Source of the DNA: Tritrichomonas foetus | Lineage: Eukaryota > Parabasalia > Tritrichomonadida > Tritrichomonadidae | Direction of reading: 5' to 3' | Length of the DNA stretch: 48,672 nucleotides | NCBI GenBank assembly: GCA_001839685.1 | Contig: MLAK01000877.1 | Location: forward strand, 2,717-51,388 | Part shown: positions 17,378 to 27,569 of the stretch, piece after piece | How positions within the stretch are numbered: the first letter of the stretch is position 1 | Layout of the letters: the number at the start of each line of letters is the position of its first letter | Notes under the pieces: model-generated | What the model was told of the DNA's origin: nothing | The model's database searches: none | The model's input: the letters and a program-made list of their open reading frames with translations, nothing else | Position numbers and translations under genes: made by a program

Positions 17378-19279
17378 TGAGATTAAAATGATATTTCACT
17401 TCTAGAATAGAAAATAGATGATAGAATTTATTTGAATTTCGGAAAATAATTTCTTTAGAAATTCCCACAAAAGGGTTTTATCGCATTGTTATTCATTTTG
17501 AAATTTGAGACACACTGTTTCAAGTGCTTACACAAAGAACATGATAAATAATCAGAATGTCCTATTGAAAATGACTTTTAATTTCAATTTTTAAGAATTT
17601 TGTGACATTTTTTTATTTGCATGAATTTATTGTGAAAATTATTTGACAATGATGTGCCTCAAAGGGAGTCAAATTTGAATAATCAATTGAGTAAGATAGA
17701 TAATTTTTTTATAAGATTCTTGAATCAAAAATTAAAGAATCACAAAGAAGGAAGCATTTTTGATTCATCACAATGATGAAAATCATTCAAAGATTTTACT
17801 CGAAATACAAAGTGAAGATAAATTATTGAATGAGGAATTCAAATAATACTCTTCCGCCTCGACACATATTCTATAATCTTTCTTTGAATGTTAGTACAGA
17901 TTCAGGTAAGATAAAAACTAATTTGTGTGGTCAATATTAAAATTGAATAGTGTTTTATTTCGTTGTTGAATTTTTTCAAAAAAAGCACCTTGTATCGATT
18001 TTTGAATGATAATGTGTTGATTCAAATCCCTCAGAATGAATATATTATCAATGTTTTGCTCATAAAAAAGCACTTGATTTCATTTCTTTCAAACAATTCA
18101 TCAAGGAATTGGGGGCAAGACTTATGTCGAATCAAAATGGATTTGATCCTTTATAATTTTATTCATTGAAAATTTGATGTAAAATGATTATTCTTTCCTT
18201 CAAAGTTAATAACTCAATCTAATATTATTTTGAGTAAAACAGAAAACTTTGAATTGATAGAATCATTTCCTCTCAACATCATCTAACGTTTTAAGGAATT
18301 TCTATTCAAAAAAAGTATTTGCCATCATTGATTCAATTTTATCCAATGTTTTCCTGATTTAAATTATGCTAATTCAATGTTATTTCTGAAGAATCATTTG
18401 AACGACATTTATTCAGTTTTCGGCGATTCTATTTCACACATTTCCTATGAATGAAAATTGTTGTTATAATGTGATTAATGGAAAGCTGGAAATATGTATC
18501 ATCAAATAAGATCAACCATGAGGGAATAAATTGTCAACCGAAATTTCTATAGGATGTTCCTACATTTTGAAACATTTTCTCTGAAAGTCTTCATCTTTGA
18601 ATGAATTGTTAATTTGAGTGTTTTTATTCACATTTTGAAAATCACAGGAGATGATTCCAAAATCATTTAGATCGAAATTTCATTTTTTGTTATTATTATT
18701 AATGCATTTTCATACTTTAAAATATTAAATGTTAAAAATATCTAAACACATTATTTTTTAATAATCTGAGTGGTTACTTCCTTTTTAGAGAAGTAACAAA
18801 AGATTGTGACACAATTATCATGATGATCTTTTTTATTCGTAGAATTTTTTTATTAATTTATTCACTTCTTTGAATCGGTAGTCTCTTAATGGTATAATAA
18901 ATGATAACAAACAAGTATATCGAAGTTTTCTTTACTATAATAAACTTTATCTCTCATAATATACTTCGAAATTAAAACCAACACAATATAAAAGTTTTGT
19001 TCGAGAAAGATAAGCGATTATCATATTTTAGAATACCAAGTCGAAATAGCATGAGAAGGCCTTATATATAAGAATCGATAAACATTAATTGATAAACTGA
19101 AACAAATAAAAAGAATGGATATCAAAGTATTTGGAAACAACCACTTACAAGTTATTTCAAAAACAATTCTTGCAGAGCAATGATTAACATGCAATCAGTA
19201 ACAATAATTTATTCCTCACATTTTTATAAAAACCACATAACTATCTAAAAATACATTTATTATATCAAAAATATTCACA
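17378..19279. other. 1.9-kb gap without a recognisable gene
   Basis: This is the longest gene-poor stretch of the window, strongly AT-rich. A 68-codon plus frame at 17963-18169 and an overlapping minus-strand frame without ATG (about 17935-18110) are readable but match nothing I know. The region may hold decayed coding DNA or nothing. No tRNA, rRNA or transposon feature was seen. Confidence 0.4.
17386..17391 (-). promoter_or_regulatory. Inr TCATTT of the E2F-like gene
   Basis: On the minus strand TCATTT lies 8 bases before the first ATG (17375-17377). It fits TCA-Y-W-W and supports starting at the first of three consecutive Met codons. Confidence 0.6.
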
Positions 19280-19984
19280 CTATTGTGCTGCATCAGGCGC
19301 ATCATGTAAAATTTCACGCTTCTCCCAGAAACTTTCTTCAATTTCCTTTAATTTTGCCTCATTCACCATCATTATTGAAGTTGAATCGAAAAATTCATTT
19401 TTCAAAAAGTCGAGGCTCACTTCATCAATGATTCCTTTTGAGAAAATGTCTTCAACTGCAGTTTTTGTTTTCTGTAAAAACATTCTATACTTTTCTTCAT
19501 ACATACTGAACGAATTTCCAATAATAAACATGTTTTTCATCAGTAAAGGATTCCAATTGGTGACAAGGAGATTGTGGTAGATAAATCTTGGGCAATGCGG
19601 CATAAAAAATGCCACTTTTTCTTGGAATGTGTAGCATCCTTCTGGATTTTCTTGACCACATTGAAATCCAAGTTTAGTAATAATGTTTTTGCAGTTTTCA
19701 CAAAGAACAGGATCGTAATAAAACAAATCCGTTATCGAACATGAATGGGCAGCTTTTAATATTAAAGCAGTCTGCAAACGTGCCGCGGAACTTTTACAGA
19801 GATCGCCGATGCCAATACAATATAATTTTTGAATATTGTGGTTATTTAAATTATCGATAATAATTTGGAATGCTGGAAAATTGGTGACAACCATTTCATT
19901 AATGTTGGTCTCGATTTCTTCTATGTTCATACAAACGTTGACGATTGGAATTGATAAGCCTGATTTTTTCTTTCGTCTCGACAT
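19280..19984 (-). CDS. SRR1-like domain protein
   Basis: 234 aa. The SRR1 domain spans about residues 40-180: IQKLYCIGIGDLCKSSAAR matches the family's CYGIGNFSSC-S-R segment, DLFYYDPVLCENCKNIITKL matches the YDPxFxxxE block, and FFMPHCPRFIYHNLLVTNW with MFIIGNSFSMYEE matches the highly conserved MPHC / NxLLxxNW / GNSF motifs. SRR1 was named from Arabidopsis circadian/phytochrome signalling. Yeast and animal relatives affect heme or transcriptional regulation, but no biochemical activity is settled. The basic N-terminus (SRRKKKSG) could be a nuclear signal. It is divergent from the GTPase-BET gene, 106 bp apart. On the minus strand TCATCATC precedes the ATG directly, a near-Inr. Confidence 0.85.
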   Translation of the reverse strand: MSRRKKKSGLSIPIVNVCMNIEEIETNINEMVVTNFPAFQIIIDNLNNHNIQKLYCIGIGDLCKSSAARLQTALILKAAHSCSITDLFYYDPVLCENCKNIITKLGFQCGQENPEGCYTFQEKVAFFMPHCPRFIYHNLLVTNWNPLLMKNMFIIGNSFSMYEEKYRMFLQKTKTAVEDIFSKGIIDEVSLDFLKNEFFDSTSIMMVNEAKLKEIEESFWEKREILHDAPDAAQ

Positions 19985-20090
19985 GATGATGAATAGATAG
20001 GCTCAAGACGATAAAATTTAACCATTTTTTTAAAAAATATTCACCTCTTAATATAACGACATGTGAGGTAAAAATCAATTTTTCTACAAG

Positions 20091-21224
20091 ATGGATATTC
20101 CTTTGACATTTAGGGTGGCTTTATTTGGCGACAGTGGGGTTGGAAAAAAATCCCTTCTCAGACAGATGGACGCGAAACATACAAACTTCCAGCAACTCGA
20201 ATATTATATTGTCGATACGAAGAGACGATTAGAAAAAAGGAAAATCTTCCTTGAAATATTTTATCCTTTAAACAGCGAGCGCAACTTAAATTCATCAATC
20301 AGTTATCATGCCGCGCTAATTTTATATGATACGACCAAGATCGATTCCTTCAAAAACATCAAAAAATACAGAGCTGAATTTGGGAAATCAAACTGCCCAA
20401 TTTTTATCGTTGGAACGAAGTCCGACCTCGAATCCGATCCTGCAATTTCGCGATCCACAAAATCGTTCAAATATCCACACAAAAGAGTGAACACAGGTAG
20501 TCAAAATGATGTGTCACTTTTGGTCAGTGAATTTGCACAATTATTGATCACTGATTATCAGAAAGACTCGATGAACATTTGCAAGGAGATCACAAAAGAA
20601 TTAATGGAGCATCCGTCATCCTCCCCTTTTAGAGACCCAGTTGATGAAAAAGAAGTGGGTGCTGAAGATTACTACAAAATCATAAAAAGGCCACAGTGCC
20701 TCACAAAAATACTAAAAAGACTCGAGAAAAATAAATACACAACAGTAGAGGATTGGAAATCAGATATCAACCAAATATTTGTCAATTGTGAAACTTATAA
20801 TGGGAAAGAATCTCCTTTTTCGCCTTTTATTTCAGAAATGAAATTCGTTTTGAAGCTTCTTCTCAAAAAATTTCCTCCATCTGGAATGCTTCCTGCAGCA
20901 AAAAAAATCTATCCAAAAATTTGGGCTTTAAACACAAAATGTGACGCACCACCGCCTGAGCTACGAAATATGTTCCCAGATGGGATTGTATATACAGAAG
21001 CAGACATGAAATTGCCATTTTCCGAAAAAGATATCAGCAATCTTGTCGATGGCGTTTCTCAACTCACATCAGAAAGCGATAATTTACAACTGCATCAAGT
21101 TTTAGACCATTTCAACATACCAATTCCGAAATCTGGTCTAACATGTGATATTGATATTGAAAATATTCCAGATGATGCAAAAATTTACTTACGATCGTTT
21201 GTCAATCTTAGAAGGAAAAAGTAG
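20091..21224 (+). CDS. Ras/Rab-like GTPase domain fused to a bromodomain and ET (BET-type) domain
   Basis: 377 aa. Residues 6-155 form a small-GTPase-like domain: P-loop GDSGVGKKS (13-21), the Rab-like ALILYDTTKIDSFKNIKKY strand-helix and a G4 variant TKSD (109-112). The G3 DxxG motif is missing (FYPLNSER in its place), so hydrolysis is doubtful. Residues about 160-262 are a bromodomain: HPSSSPFRDPVD, DYYKIIKRP and NCETYN, with the acetyl-lysine-binding Asn237 kept and the W of WPF lost. Residues about 305-377 match the BET extraterminal domain: PFSEKDISNLVDGV, CDIDIENIPDDAKIYLRSFV and a basic end. Bromo plus ET defines BET proteins, chromatin readers that recruit partners through ET. The GTPase-like head is unusual. 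No internal start or frameshift separates the parts. Confidence 0.85.
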   Translation: MDIPLTFRVALFGDSGVGKKSLLRQMDAKHTNFQQLEYYIVDTKRRLEKRKIFLEIFYPLNSERNLNSSISYHAALILYDTTKIDSFKNIKKYRAEFGKSNCPIFIVGTKSDLESDPAISRSTKSFKYPHKRVNTGSQNDVSLLVSEFAQLLITDYQKDSMNICKEITKELMEHPSSSPFRDPVDEKEVGAEDYYKIIKRPQCLTKILKRLEKNKYTTVEDWKSDINQIFVNCETYNGKESPFSPFISEMKFVLKLLLKKFPPSGMLPAAKKIYPKIWALNTKCDAPPPELRNMFPDGIVYTEADMKLPFSEKDISNLVDGVSQLTSESDNLQLHQVLDHFNIPIPKSGLTCDIDIENIPDDAKIYLRSFVNLRRKK

Positions 21225-21606
21225 ATATGGATCAACCTCTCATTCATGTTCTGAATTCATCTTTCCTTTTTTTTATTGGACATTATATTTTTGTGATTTT
21301 CTCTGTAATAAATAATTATTTTTGTTTTTCCAATGCTTTTCTCGTTGGTATTCTTTTTGTAAACGTTTCATAGTGGAAAATCCCAAATTTACTAAATTTT
21401 ATGAATTTTGTTGCGTCAAATGAACAAAGAAAAAATGCCAACAATTACACCCAAAGAATCAGCAATAATGGTCAAAATTTTTTGAGGTCAATTTTTGCCG
21501 TCGGTTGTGGTGAAATTTCCAAACCAAATGAATTTAATTTTTCGACACATCAAAAATGCCAAAAATTGCACTCTCAATTTCCCTAAGAAAAAGTCAACAA
21601 ATCGTT
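21225..21606. other. Intergenic, no gene seen
   Basis: About 380 bp between the GTPase-BET gene and the small TM gene. A 61-codon frame (21401-21586) is Asn/Gln-rich, has no features, is not in frame with the gene downstream and is probably chance. Confidence 0.4.
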
Positions 21607-21945
21607 ATGAGCGAATCTGCGAAACTTATCGAAAATCTAAAAAATGAAATGCTGTCTCTAATCAAAGAAAAATTCAACGCATACACCAAAAATGACGCCA
21701 ATGAAGCGAAAGATTACATGATAGAAGCATGCAAATTTTTGGAATTGAAAACTTTTTCTTATACCAATTTAATTCTTATGCTGGCTGGTCTTTCGTTTGC
21801 TACGTTTACAGTTGTATTTCTCATTTATTTGGCATTCCGTTATTTAAAAGTATTCCCGAAAAAGAAAAAAAGCTTTGCAAAAAATGAAGGTGAAGAGGAG
21901 GAAGGCCCCAAAGGAAGAAAAGTGCGAGCTGATGACTTTTTGTAG
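21607..21945 (+). CDS. Small single-pass membrane protein, unknown function
   Basis: 112 aa from the ATG at 21607; an in-frame ATG at 21556 would add 17 residues. The first 55 residues are charged and helical (SESAKLIENLKNEMLSLIKE). One hydrophobic helix follows at about 57-82 (TNLILMLAGLSFATFTVVFL), then a lysine-rich cytosolic tail with an acidic patch (FPKKKKSFAKNEGEEEEG). No signal peptide is seen, so a tail-out or type II/III topology is possible. No family was recognised. Coding status rests on the amphipathic-TM-basic pattern and a clean frame. Confidence 0.55.
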   Translation: MSESAKLIENLKNEMLSLIKEKFNAYTKNDANEAKDYMIEACKFLELKTFSYTNLILMLAGLSFATFTVVFLIYLAFRYLKVFPKKKKSFAKNEGEEEEGPKGRKVRADDFL

Positions 21946-22342
21946 TCAAAAAGGTGAAGTTTTCATCATTACTTCATGCATTTCTTTATCGAAGTTGTTT
22001 TATAAAAGTTAGTTGCCGGAACCACATTTTTATGATTTTTTAGCAATTCATATAAATCTACTCCTTCTTTGCAGATCTTTTTTTAAATTCCAAATAATGA
22101 TGATATTTATGCATTCATGAAAAAATGAAAGTATGATTCTAGCAAATAATACATTAGCTAAAGTACTTGTTAGTTATGTTATATATATTAGTTACTTTGA
22201 AAATAATGAGAGTTTTATACCTGATGTGAATATTTTCACACAAATTTGTCTCGAGAAAATTTCGGCCATTTATCGACTGAAAATCGGAGAACGTTTATTA
22301 TTTCATTATCGTAAATTAGCCACTTTTTTCCAAAAAATTTTC

Positions 22343-23770
22343 ATGTTTCTTTTTATACTTTTCTATAAGTTCACGACACATTTGAAATCGTCTCATAATG
22401 CGGCATTTTTATCGAATTTTGGATTTTCAGCCAACGCGACGTACCATATTTCAGCCACGCCATCCAACCTCGATCCATATTGCTTCGCTTTTCTAAACAA
22501 ATCAGAATATAATAAGTTTCGCACATCTGTGTTGGGCGATTTGATAAGATGTTCAGATATTTCTTACTCGCAATATTACCATGAAATCAAAAATTCAATT
22601 ACACCAGAAAATGGAATCATTGAAGAAAAAGGAATTTACTATCCACTTTTTATTAACTCGGCTATTGAATTATCCGGTGTAAATATCAAAATCACGGAAA
22701 CATATCGAAATCCAACATCATGTTTTGATTATCGTTGGTTTGGCGTTGTTAATGGAAAAATTGGTGTTGTTGTTATTTTGGGATTTATTTCAATACTATG
22801 GATTGTGAATTGGGTTCTTCATTTTCATATCCAAATTGGGCTCCATTATTGCTTGACAGCAGTTTTTTTGTCCAACTTATTTTATCAAATAGTTAGATTG
22901 TTGGAATTGCAGAAACTCGATAAAGTCGACATTTCAAATGGATTAACCATCACCCGTGTTATTTTTTCGTTATTTTCGGAAATCATTTTTTATGCAACAA
23001 TTCTGTTTTGTGCGAAGGGATGGTGTGTAGTTCGTGATTCTATATCTGTGAAGGAAATAATTCTTTGCTTGACTTATTCGACACTTTTTATGGTGTTTAG
23101 AATTTTGTCTCAGTATATTTTTGATGGAACTTGGGCGATAGTCATTTTAATATTAGCAATTATTTCTATTGTTCTTTTTATTCGTGAATTAATGAATAGT
23201 ATTAATAATGCACAGCTTCTAATTTATGCCCATCTGTTATCGATTGCAAATGCTGGTTATGACGCAAAAACCACTCCAATTTATCAAAAACATCTTATGT
23301 ATCAAAAATTCCAATTTATTTTCTTAGGCGGTCTCATAATGATTCTGATTTACCTTATTACTGCAATCTTTGCTGATGTTCCATTTGTTGCACAAGAACT
23401 TGTTGAGGATTGTATTGAAATTGTGGTTTTGGCTGCTTTGGAAATCCTTTTCAGGCTTCGTGGTGGAAAAAGAGGAAATTATACCCTTATTCCAGAACAA
23501 AGTGATTTATCGACTGATGAAGTATCACTTGCAGATATTGAAGGACTAAACATAAATTCACCTCCATTCACACGTGGTGGAAGAGTTTGGACAGATGAAA
23601 TGCCACTTCCTGCATTACCTGTGATTGTTCCAACAAGAAGACCTGAAGTACACCAACCAATTATTAAACCAGAACCAAGACATGCTGAAGTTGTGTTGTC
23701 ATCTCCTGATGGAACAGAATCAATCAAAGCCAAATTAATTACTGACGGTGACCAGAGAGAAGAAATATAA
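22343..23770 (+). CDS. Seven-TM protein with lumenal N-terminal domain, GPR180/GOST-like
   Basis: 475 aa from the ATG at 22343; the open frame reaches back to 22133 (545 aa). I prefer 22343 because it starts a hydrophobic signal-like segment (MFLFILFYKF) and TCATTA lies 35 bases before it. Residues about 20-135 form a lumenal/extracellular domain with paired Cys and sequons. About seven hydrophobic helices follow (GVVVILGFISILWIVNWVL onward), including a family-like FCAKGWCVV-R-x-S-I loop resembling GPR180/TMEM145 (GpcrRhopsn4) and, more broadly, GOST proteins of the secretory pathway. The cytosolic tail is Pro-rich with acidic patches. Superfamily is moderately sure and ligand unknown. It is convergent with the tetraspanin. 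Confidence 0.6.
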   Translation: MFLFILFYKFTTHLKSSHNAAFLSNFGFSANATYHISATPSNLDPYCFAFLNKSEYNKFRTSVLGDLIRCSDISYSQYYHEIKNSITPENGIIEEKGIYYPLFINSAIELSGVNIKITETYRNPTSCFDYRWFGVVNGKIGVVVILGFISILWIVNWVLHFHIQIGLHYCLTAVFLSNLFYQIVRLLELQKLDKVDISNGLTITRVIFSLFSEIIFYATILFCAKGWCVVRDSISVKEIILCLTYSTLFMVFRILSQYIFDGTWAIVILILAIISIVLFIRELMNSINNAQLLIYAHLLSIANAGYDAKTTPIYQKHLMYQKFQFIFLGGLIMILIYLITAIFADVPFVAQELVEDCIEIVVLAALEILFRLRGGKRGNYTLIPEQSDLSTDEVSLADIEGLNINSPPFTRGGRVWTDEMPLPALPVIVPTRRPEVHQPIIKPEPRHAEVVLSSPDGTESIKAKLITDGDQREEI

Positions 23771-23986
23771 GTGAATTGTCTCCATTTATATATTTATATT
23801 TATATTAATCTAAATAAAAAAGGGTTTTAAAATGTTTCTAAAATGATTTTAACTGTTATTTTCACTTTAATCTTTATATTACTGTTTCTATCTTTATATT
23901 ATTTTAAAAATAAATGAGGGATTGTTTGATAAATGTTTATTTTTTACATTCAACAAATAAGACAAAATCCAATCTCAAACATGATA

Positions 23987-24742
23987 TTATTGTTTTCGGT
24001 GAGTTATAAGTGGTTCATTTTCACCTTCTTTTATGGAATAGTGATATGATTCTGTTGTAGGACCAGCTATGGCTTCTGTTGTCAAATCTTCGAAAGTAAT
24101 AAACTCTGGATGGAAACATATCGCACATCCCATGAAATCAATAAACAATGTAAACACAAAGTCAACAAAAAGCGCAACTGATGCTGTGTTTCGAATTCCA
24201 AGCATTAAATCAGTCAATTTTGTAATACATCCATTTTCCCAACCAGGAGAACAATCAACTGGCCGATCAGTTGCATTTATATAACCACAGCATTGAAGAT
24301 CCTCTTCAATTTCGGAAATGTCTTCTTCAAGCGCCGTTGACCAAGCATGATTGGCTGCTCCTAAAAAGTTTTGGACATCTGATGAGTACCATGAAACAAG
24401 CATTTCAACAATTAGTAAAATAAACATAAAGATATGGAATAGCACCCATAACAGCCAATTATTAGATATTGCAGAGGACCATCCAATGACTAAAATAAGA
24501 ATGCCCAGAATTACAACAGCTATAATTAATGAAAGTAAATCAACTTGTAAGAAAAATTGAACGTTTGTTTGATATAAATAATAAATTGTAATTCCGCATA
24601 AAACTAACAAAAGTAAGGTCTGAAATACCATAAATACAATAAATATTTTGCTTATGATACTTTTTTCTTCTTCAGGGCGAATCCGTCGAAACTTTCTTTT
24701 TCGACAACATTTCATTCTCAAAAAGTTAACAAAATGTTTCAT
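23987..24742 (-). CDS. Tetraspanin
   Basis: 251 aa with four hydrophobic helices at about 30-57, 64-87, 95-117 and 186-210. The large loop between TM3 and TM4 contains the tetraspanin CCG motif (151-153), PVDC (161-164) and a further GC pair (171-172), enough for two disulfides. Cys-rich juxtamembrane residues near the N-terminus (CCRKR) are likely palmitoylated. Tetraspanins organise membrane microdomains. In Trichomonas vaginalis they occur on the surface and in exosome-like vesicles linked to adherence. The cytosolic C-terminal tail is about 40 residues. An alternative start at Met10 (24715) would place an AACTTTTTGA word 2 bases upstream. The N-terminal nine residues are therefore uncertain. 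Confidence 0.85.
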   Translation of the reverse strand: MKHFVNFLRMKCCRKRKFRRIRPEEEKSIISKIFIVFMVFQTLLLLVLCGITIYYLYQTNVQFFLQVDLLSLIIAVVILGILILVIGWSSAISNNWLLWVLFHIFMFILLIVEMLVSWYSSDVQNFLGAANHAWSTALEEDISEIEEDLQCCGYINATDRPVDCSPGWENGCITKLTDLMLGIRNTASVALFVDFVFTLFIDFMGCAICFHPEFITFEDLTTEAIAGPTTESYHYSIKEGENEPLITHRKQ

Positions 24743-25262
24743 CTACTCTTCTGATAAAGTATTAGCCATTTTTAAAGAATTATTAAATTAGATACACGAA
24801 AAGGAACATAACTCCGAAAATTCATCTCAAAAGCAAATATTTCACAATTGTATTAAATATCCCTGACACAAGAATCTGATTCTCGGCTGATTTATGTTAC
24901 TACTCAATTTCAGCTCAAAAATATCCTAATAGTTGATGTTAACACGAATATTAATATTTTTATCGAATAATGAGTATCAACTTTTCATCATATATTGCAA
25001 ATTTACTTACCTTTTTAAACCATTTGAAATATTTAATCATATTTTGTTTGATAAACTTTTAGAAATAGAATAAATATTGAATCGATATTAAAATCTCATT
25101 AATTATTATGCTTTCTCTTTAAAAGTCTACTTTCTACTTATTTGTGAATAGAATTTTCATTTATTCATTGTATAATATCCCGGACAACGAATTGGAGTAA
25201 ATATGTTCATCATTAGATTTATAATTTGACCATTCAACTTCAATTAATTGACCTGAAATTTC
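24743..25262. promoter_or_regulatory. Divergent intergenic region, tetraspanin / importin-like
   Basis: 520 bp of AT-rich sequence between divergent starts, no coding potential. No clear Inr was seen at the expected distance on either side. TTTCATG overlaps the importin-like ATG. Confidence 0.45.
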
Positions 25263-27569
25263 ATGTTTTCGGAGTTGCTCCTCAATTTATATCACCCCAA
25301 TCATGAAATCAGGATAAATGCAGAGAAAATGATTATTGAAATAAGAGACACAAATCAAAATACTTATTATGACGAAATTAAAAAAATTCTATCATTATCT
25401 GAGGTAGATACTAGAATTCTTCATGCAGCAATTGTTTTATTAGGACAATCAATTCATATGAATTCTAATGATTCATTTAATCCTCACTTTTTTGAAGAAT
25501 TATCAACTTTGATTTTGCCTAAAATTGATCCTTTTCGATCAAACATTGCACATACAGCATCCATTCTACTTGGTGAAGTTTTAGGATATCTTGTGCGTGA
25601 TAAATGCCATCCACATATTATTCAACATCTAATTGACCTTTTTAATAATGCCCCTAATAATGATTTTATTCACTATTATTTAATTACTCTAAAAACATTG
25701 CTGGAGTCATCAGATCTAGAGAAAACACATTCAACAATTGTTTTCAATCTTTTACTTCACCTTTTTCAAAATCCAGAGACAGCCGATGATGCATTAGAAA
25801 CCATTTGTGCAATGACCGAAGAAATTCAAGAAGCGGCCACTGAAGAAAGCAAGCAATTTTTCATACAACAGCTTCTTGAAAGAACTAATCAAACCGAACA
25901 TAAAAAAAGCTGTTATAAATGTTGGACAAAATTAATGAAAAATGCATTTAACTTTATCTTACCTTGTTCAAATATCATAATGAAAATAGCATTTAATGAT
26001 ATATCAGTTAGCAATGATCATGAAATACTAATTGAATCAATTTTATTTTTGAAATCAATTATCAAATACCAAAAACGAACACAAACTCAAATAATTAATT
26101 TTACATTTTTTGATGAACTTCTAATTCCACTTATAAGAGTTTTCTCTTTGATAGAAAACGAAAATATTCTTGATGCAAATGAAAGTCAAAATCCACATTT
26201 AGTTGCACAAGATACTTTAAGTTTATTAATCAGTATTTTTTCTGATCATTCATCAAAAGTCATCATTCCAATTATTATTTCATTTTCTCAACAAAACTCC
26301 ATAACAGCTTTGGAGTTATCACTTTTTTTTTTAAGTATGATTATAATTTATTCAACTAATATTCCGTCAAATGAAGATATTTTAAATCTCATTTGTAATA
26401 CTCTGAATCATCAAAATGTAAGAATTCGATTTTCTTCAATAAGAACATTGAATGTTTTCTTGAAGAGGATTAAAAATGAAATCGAGGAAATTTTTTTTGC
26501 TTTAAATGCTTTTCCACTTTTGATGAATTTATTTTCAGCTAATGATCATCCTATTATACTTAGAAAAGCTGTTCATTCTCTAACAAGACTGGCTGTTTTT
26601 GAAACTATTCCCATCAATAATGTTTATCATCTATTTTTTTCGATAATTAACACACACACAGATGAATTAGTTGTCAGTGATACAATGAATTGTTTCCCAA
26701 AAATTATTAAGAAACGGAATATGAATGAAAATATGCTCATTATTGAACCAACCATTCAACTTTTAAATGCACCTTTAATAAGTCCAAGATTATCAACATT
26801 TTTCGAAGAAATTCAATGCATTTTTACGACTTTGATCGATGAGGTAACCATTGCAGCCCTTGATTATTTACCAGTTGCTTTTTCTTTTCTTATTCAGTAT
26901 GAGAATCCATGTATTTTACTTGGACTTGCCGAAATGGCGAAAGTTTTTGGTCAAGATTATATTCAAGAAAATTACATTCAGACAACAATAGAATTATTAT
27001 TTGGTTTCATTACATGCAATTTCAGTGATTCAGATTCCATGTTTTATTGTTGCTGTGCTATAACCATATTTTCGAAGATGCCTTGGTTTCAACCCTTTGT
27101 CCAAAAAACCACTGAATTGTTATTTAATGTTTTTGAAAGTCATAATTTAATTGCAATTGTTGGACTTTCTGCAATTTATGACAATTATTATCAATATTTG
27201 ATTCCCTTCAATACAAAATTCATTGAAGTTGCCACCCAAGCTTTTTTAGAGGTAGTAAAAGGTGAAGAAAACCAAGATGAAGAAATAATAATTGGATGTA
27301 TCGAGATTGTTCAAACGTGTTATGAAAATACTCAAAAACCAGAAATTCTAAATGTAATATTTAATATTTTAAATGAAATTGTATTAATGGAAGAACCATC
27401 ACCTAATGTCATATTCAATACTATTAATATGATTAAAACAGTAGATGTTGAATTACTTCAAGATTTGAACCAAAACTCCAATATTATTTCCAACCTTATG
27501 ACTTTGGCTCGAGAGTATGATTTAGAAGATATTTTTGATGACTTCTTAAGTGTGTTCAATAATATATAA
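25263..27569 (+). CDS. HEAT-repeat protein, probably importin-beta/karyopherin-like
   Basis: 768 aa, almost entirely alpha-helical HEAT repeats with Leu/Ile-rich paired helices. The N-terminus (LLLNLYHPNHEIRINAEKMI, then DTRILHAAIVLLGQSI) resembles the importin-beta N-terminal repeat that binds Ran-GTP, L-x(n)-R-x-x-A-E followed by R-x-x-A-x-x-x-L-x-x. Residues around 305-360 (NPHLVAQDTLSLLISIFSD, then ALELSLFFLSMI) resemble mid-repeats of KPNB1. Length is slightly below the 870 aa of KPNB1. If correct it carries cargo through nuclear pores. Overall divergence is high and other HEAT scaffolds cannot be excluded. No zinc, kinase or membrane features were seen. Confidence 0.55.
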   Translation: MFSELLLNLYHPNHEIRINAEKMIIEIRDTNQNTYYDEIKKILSLSEVDTRILHAAIVLLGQSIHMNSNDSFNPHFFEELSTLILPKIDPFRSNIAHTASILLGEVLGYLVRDKCHPHIIQHLIDLFNNAPNNDFIHYYLITLKTLLESSDLEKTHSTIVFNLLLHLFQNPETADDALETICAMTEEIQEAATEESKQFFIQQLLERTNQTEHKKSCYKCWTKLMKNAFNFILPCSNIIMKIAFNDISVSNDHEILIESILFLKSIIKYQKRTQTQIINFTFFDELLIPLIRVFSLIENENILDANESQNPHLVAQDTLSLLISIFSDHSSKVIIPIIISFSQQNSITALELSLFFLSMIIIYSTNIPSNEDILNLICNTLNHQNVRIRFSSIRTLNVFLKRIKNEIEEIFFALNAFPLLMNLFSANDHPIILRKAVHSLTRLAVFETIPINNVYHLFFSIINTHTDELVVSDTMNCFPKIIKKRNMNENMLIIEPTIQLLNAPLISPRLSTFFEEIQCIFTTLIDEVTIAALDYLPVAFSFLIQYENPCILLGLAEMAKVFGQDYIQENYIQTTIELLFGFITCNFSDSDSMFYCCCAITIFSKMPWFQPFVQKTTELLFNVFESHNLIAIVGLSAIYDNYYQYLIPFNTKFIEVATQAFLEVVKGEENQDEEIIIGCIEIVQTCYENTQKPEILNVIFNILNEIVLMEEPSPNVIFNTINMIKTVDVELLQDLNQNSNIISNLMTLAREYDLEDIFDDFLSVFNNI

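Noticed and set aside
17963..18169. 68-codon plus frame in the 1.9-kb gap
   Set aside because: No family, Inr or signal features, and the opposite strand is equally open. Kept only as a note in the gap entry.
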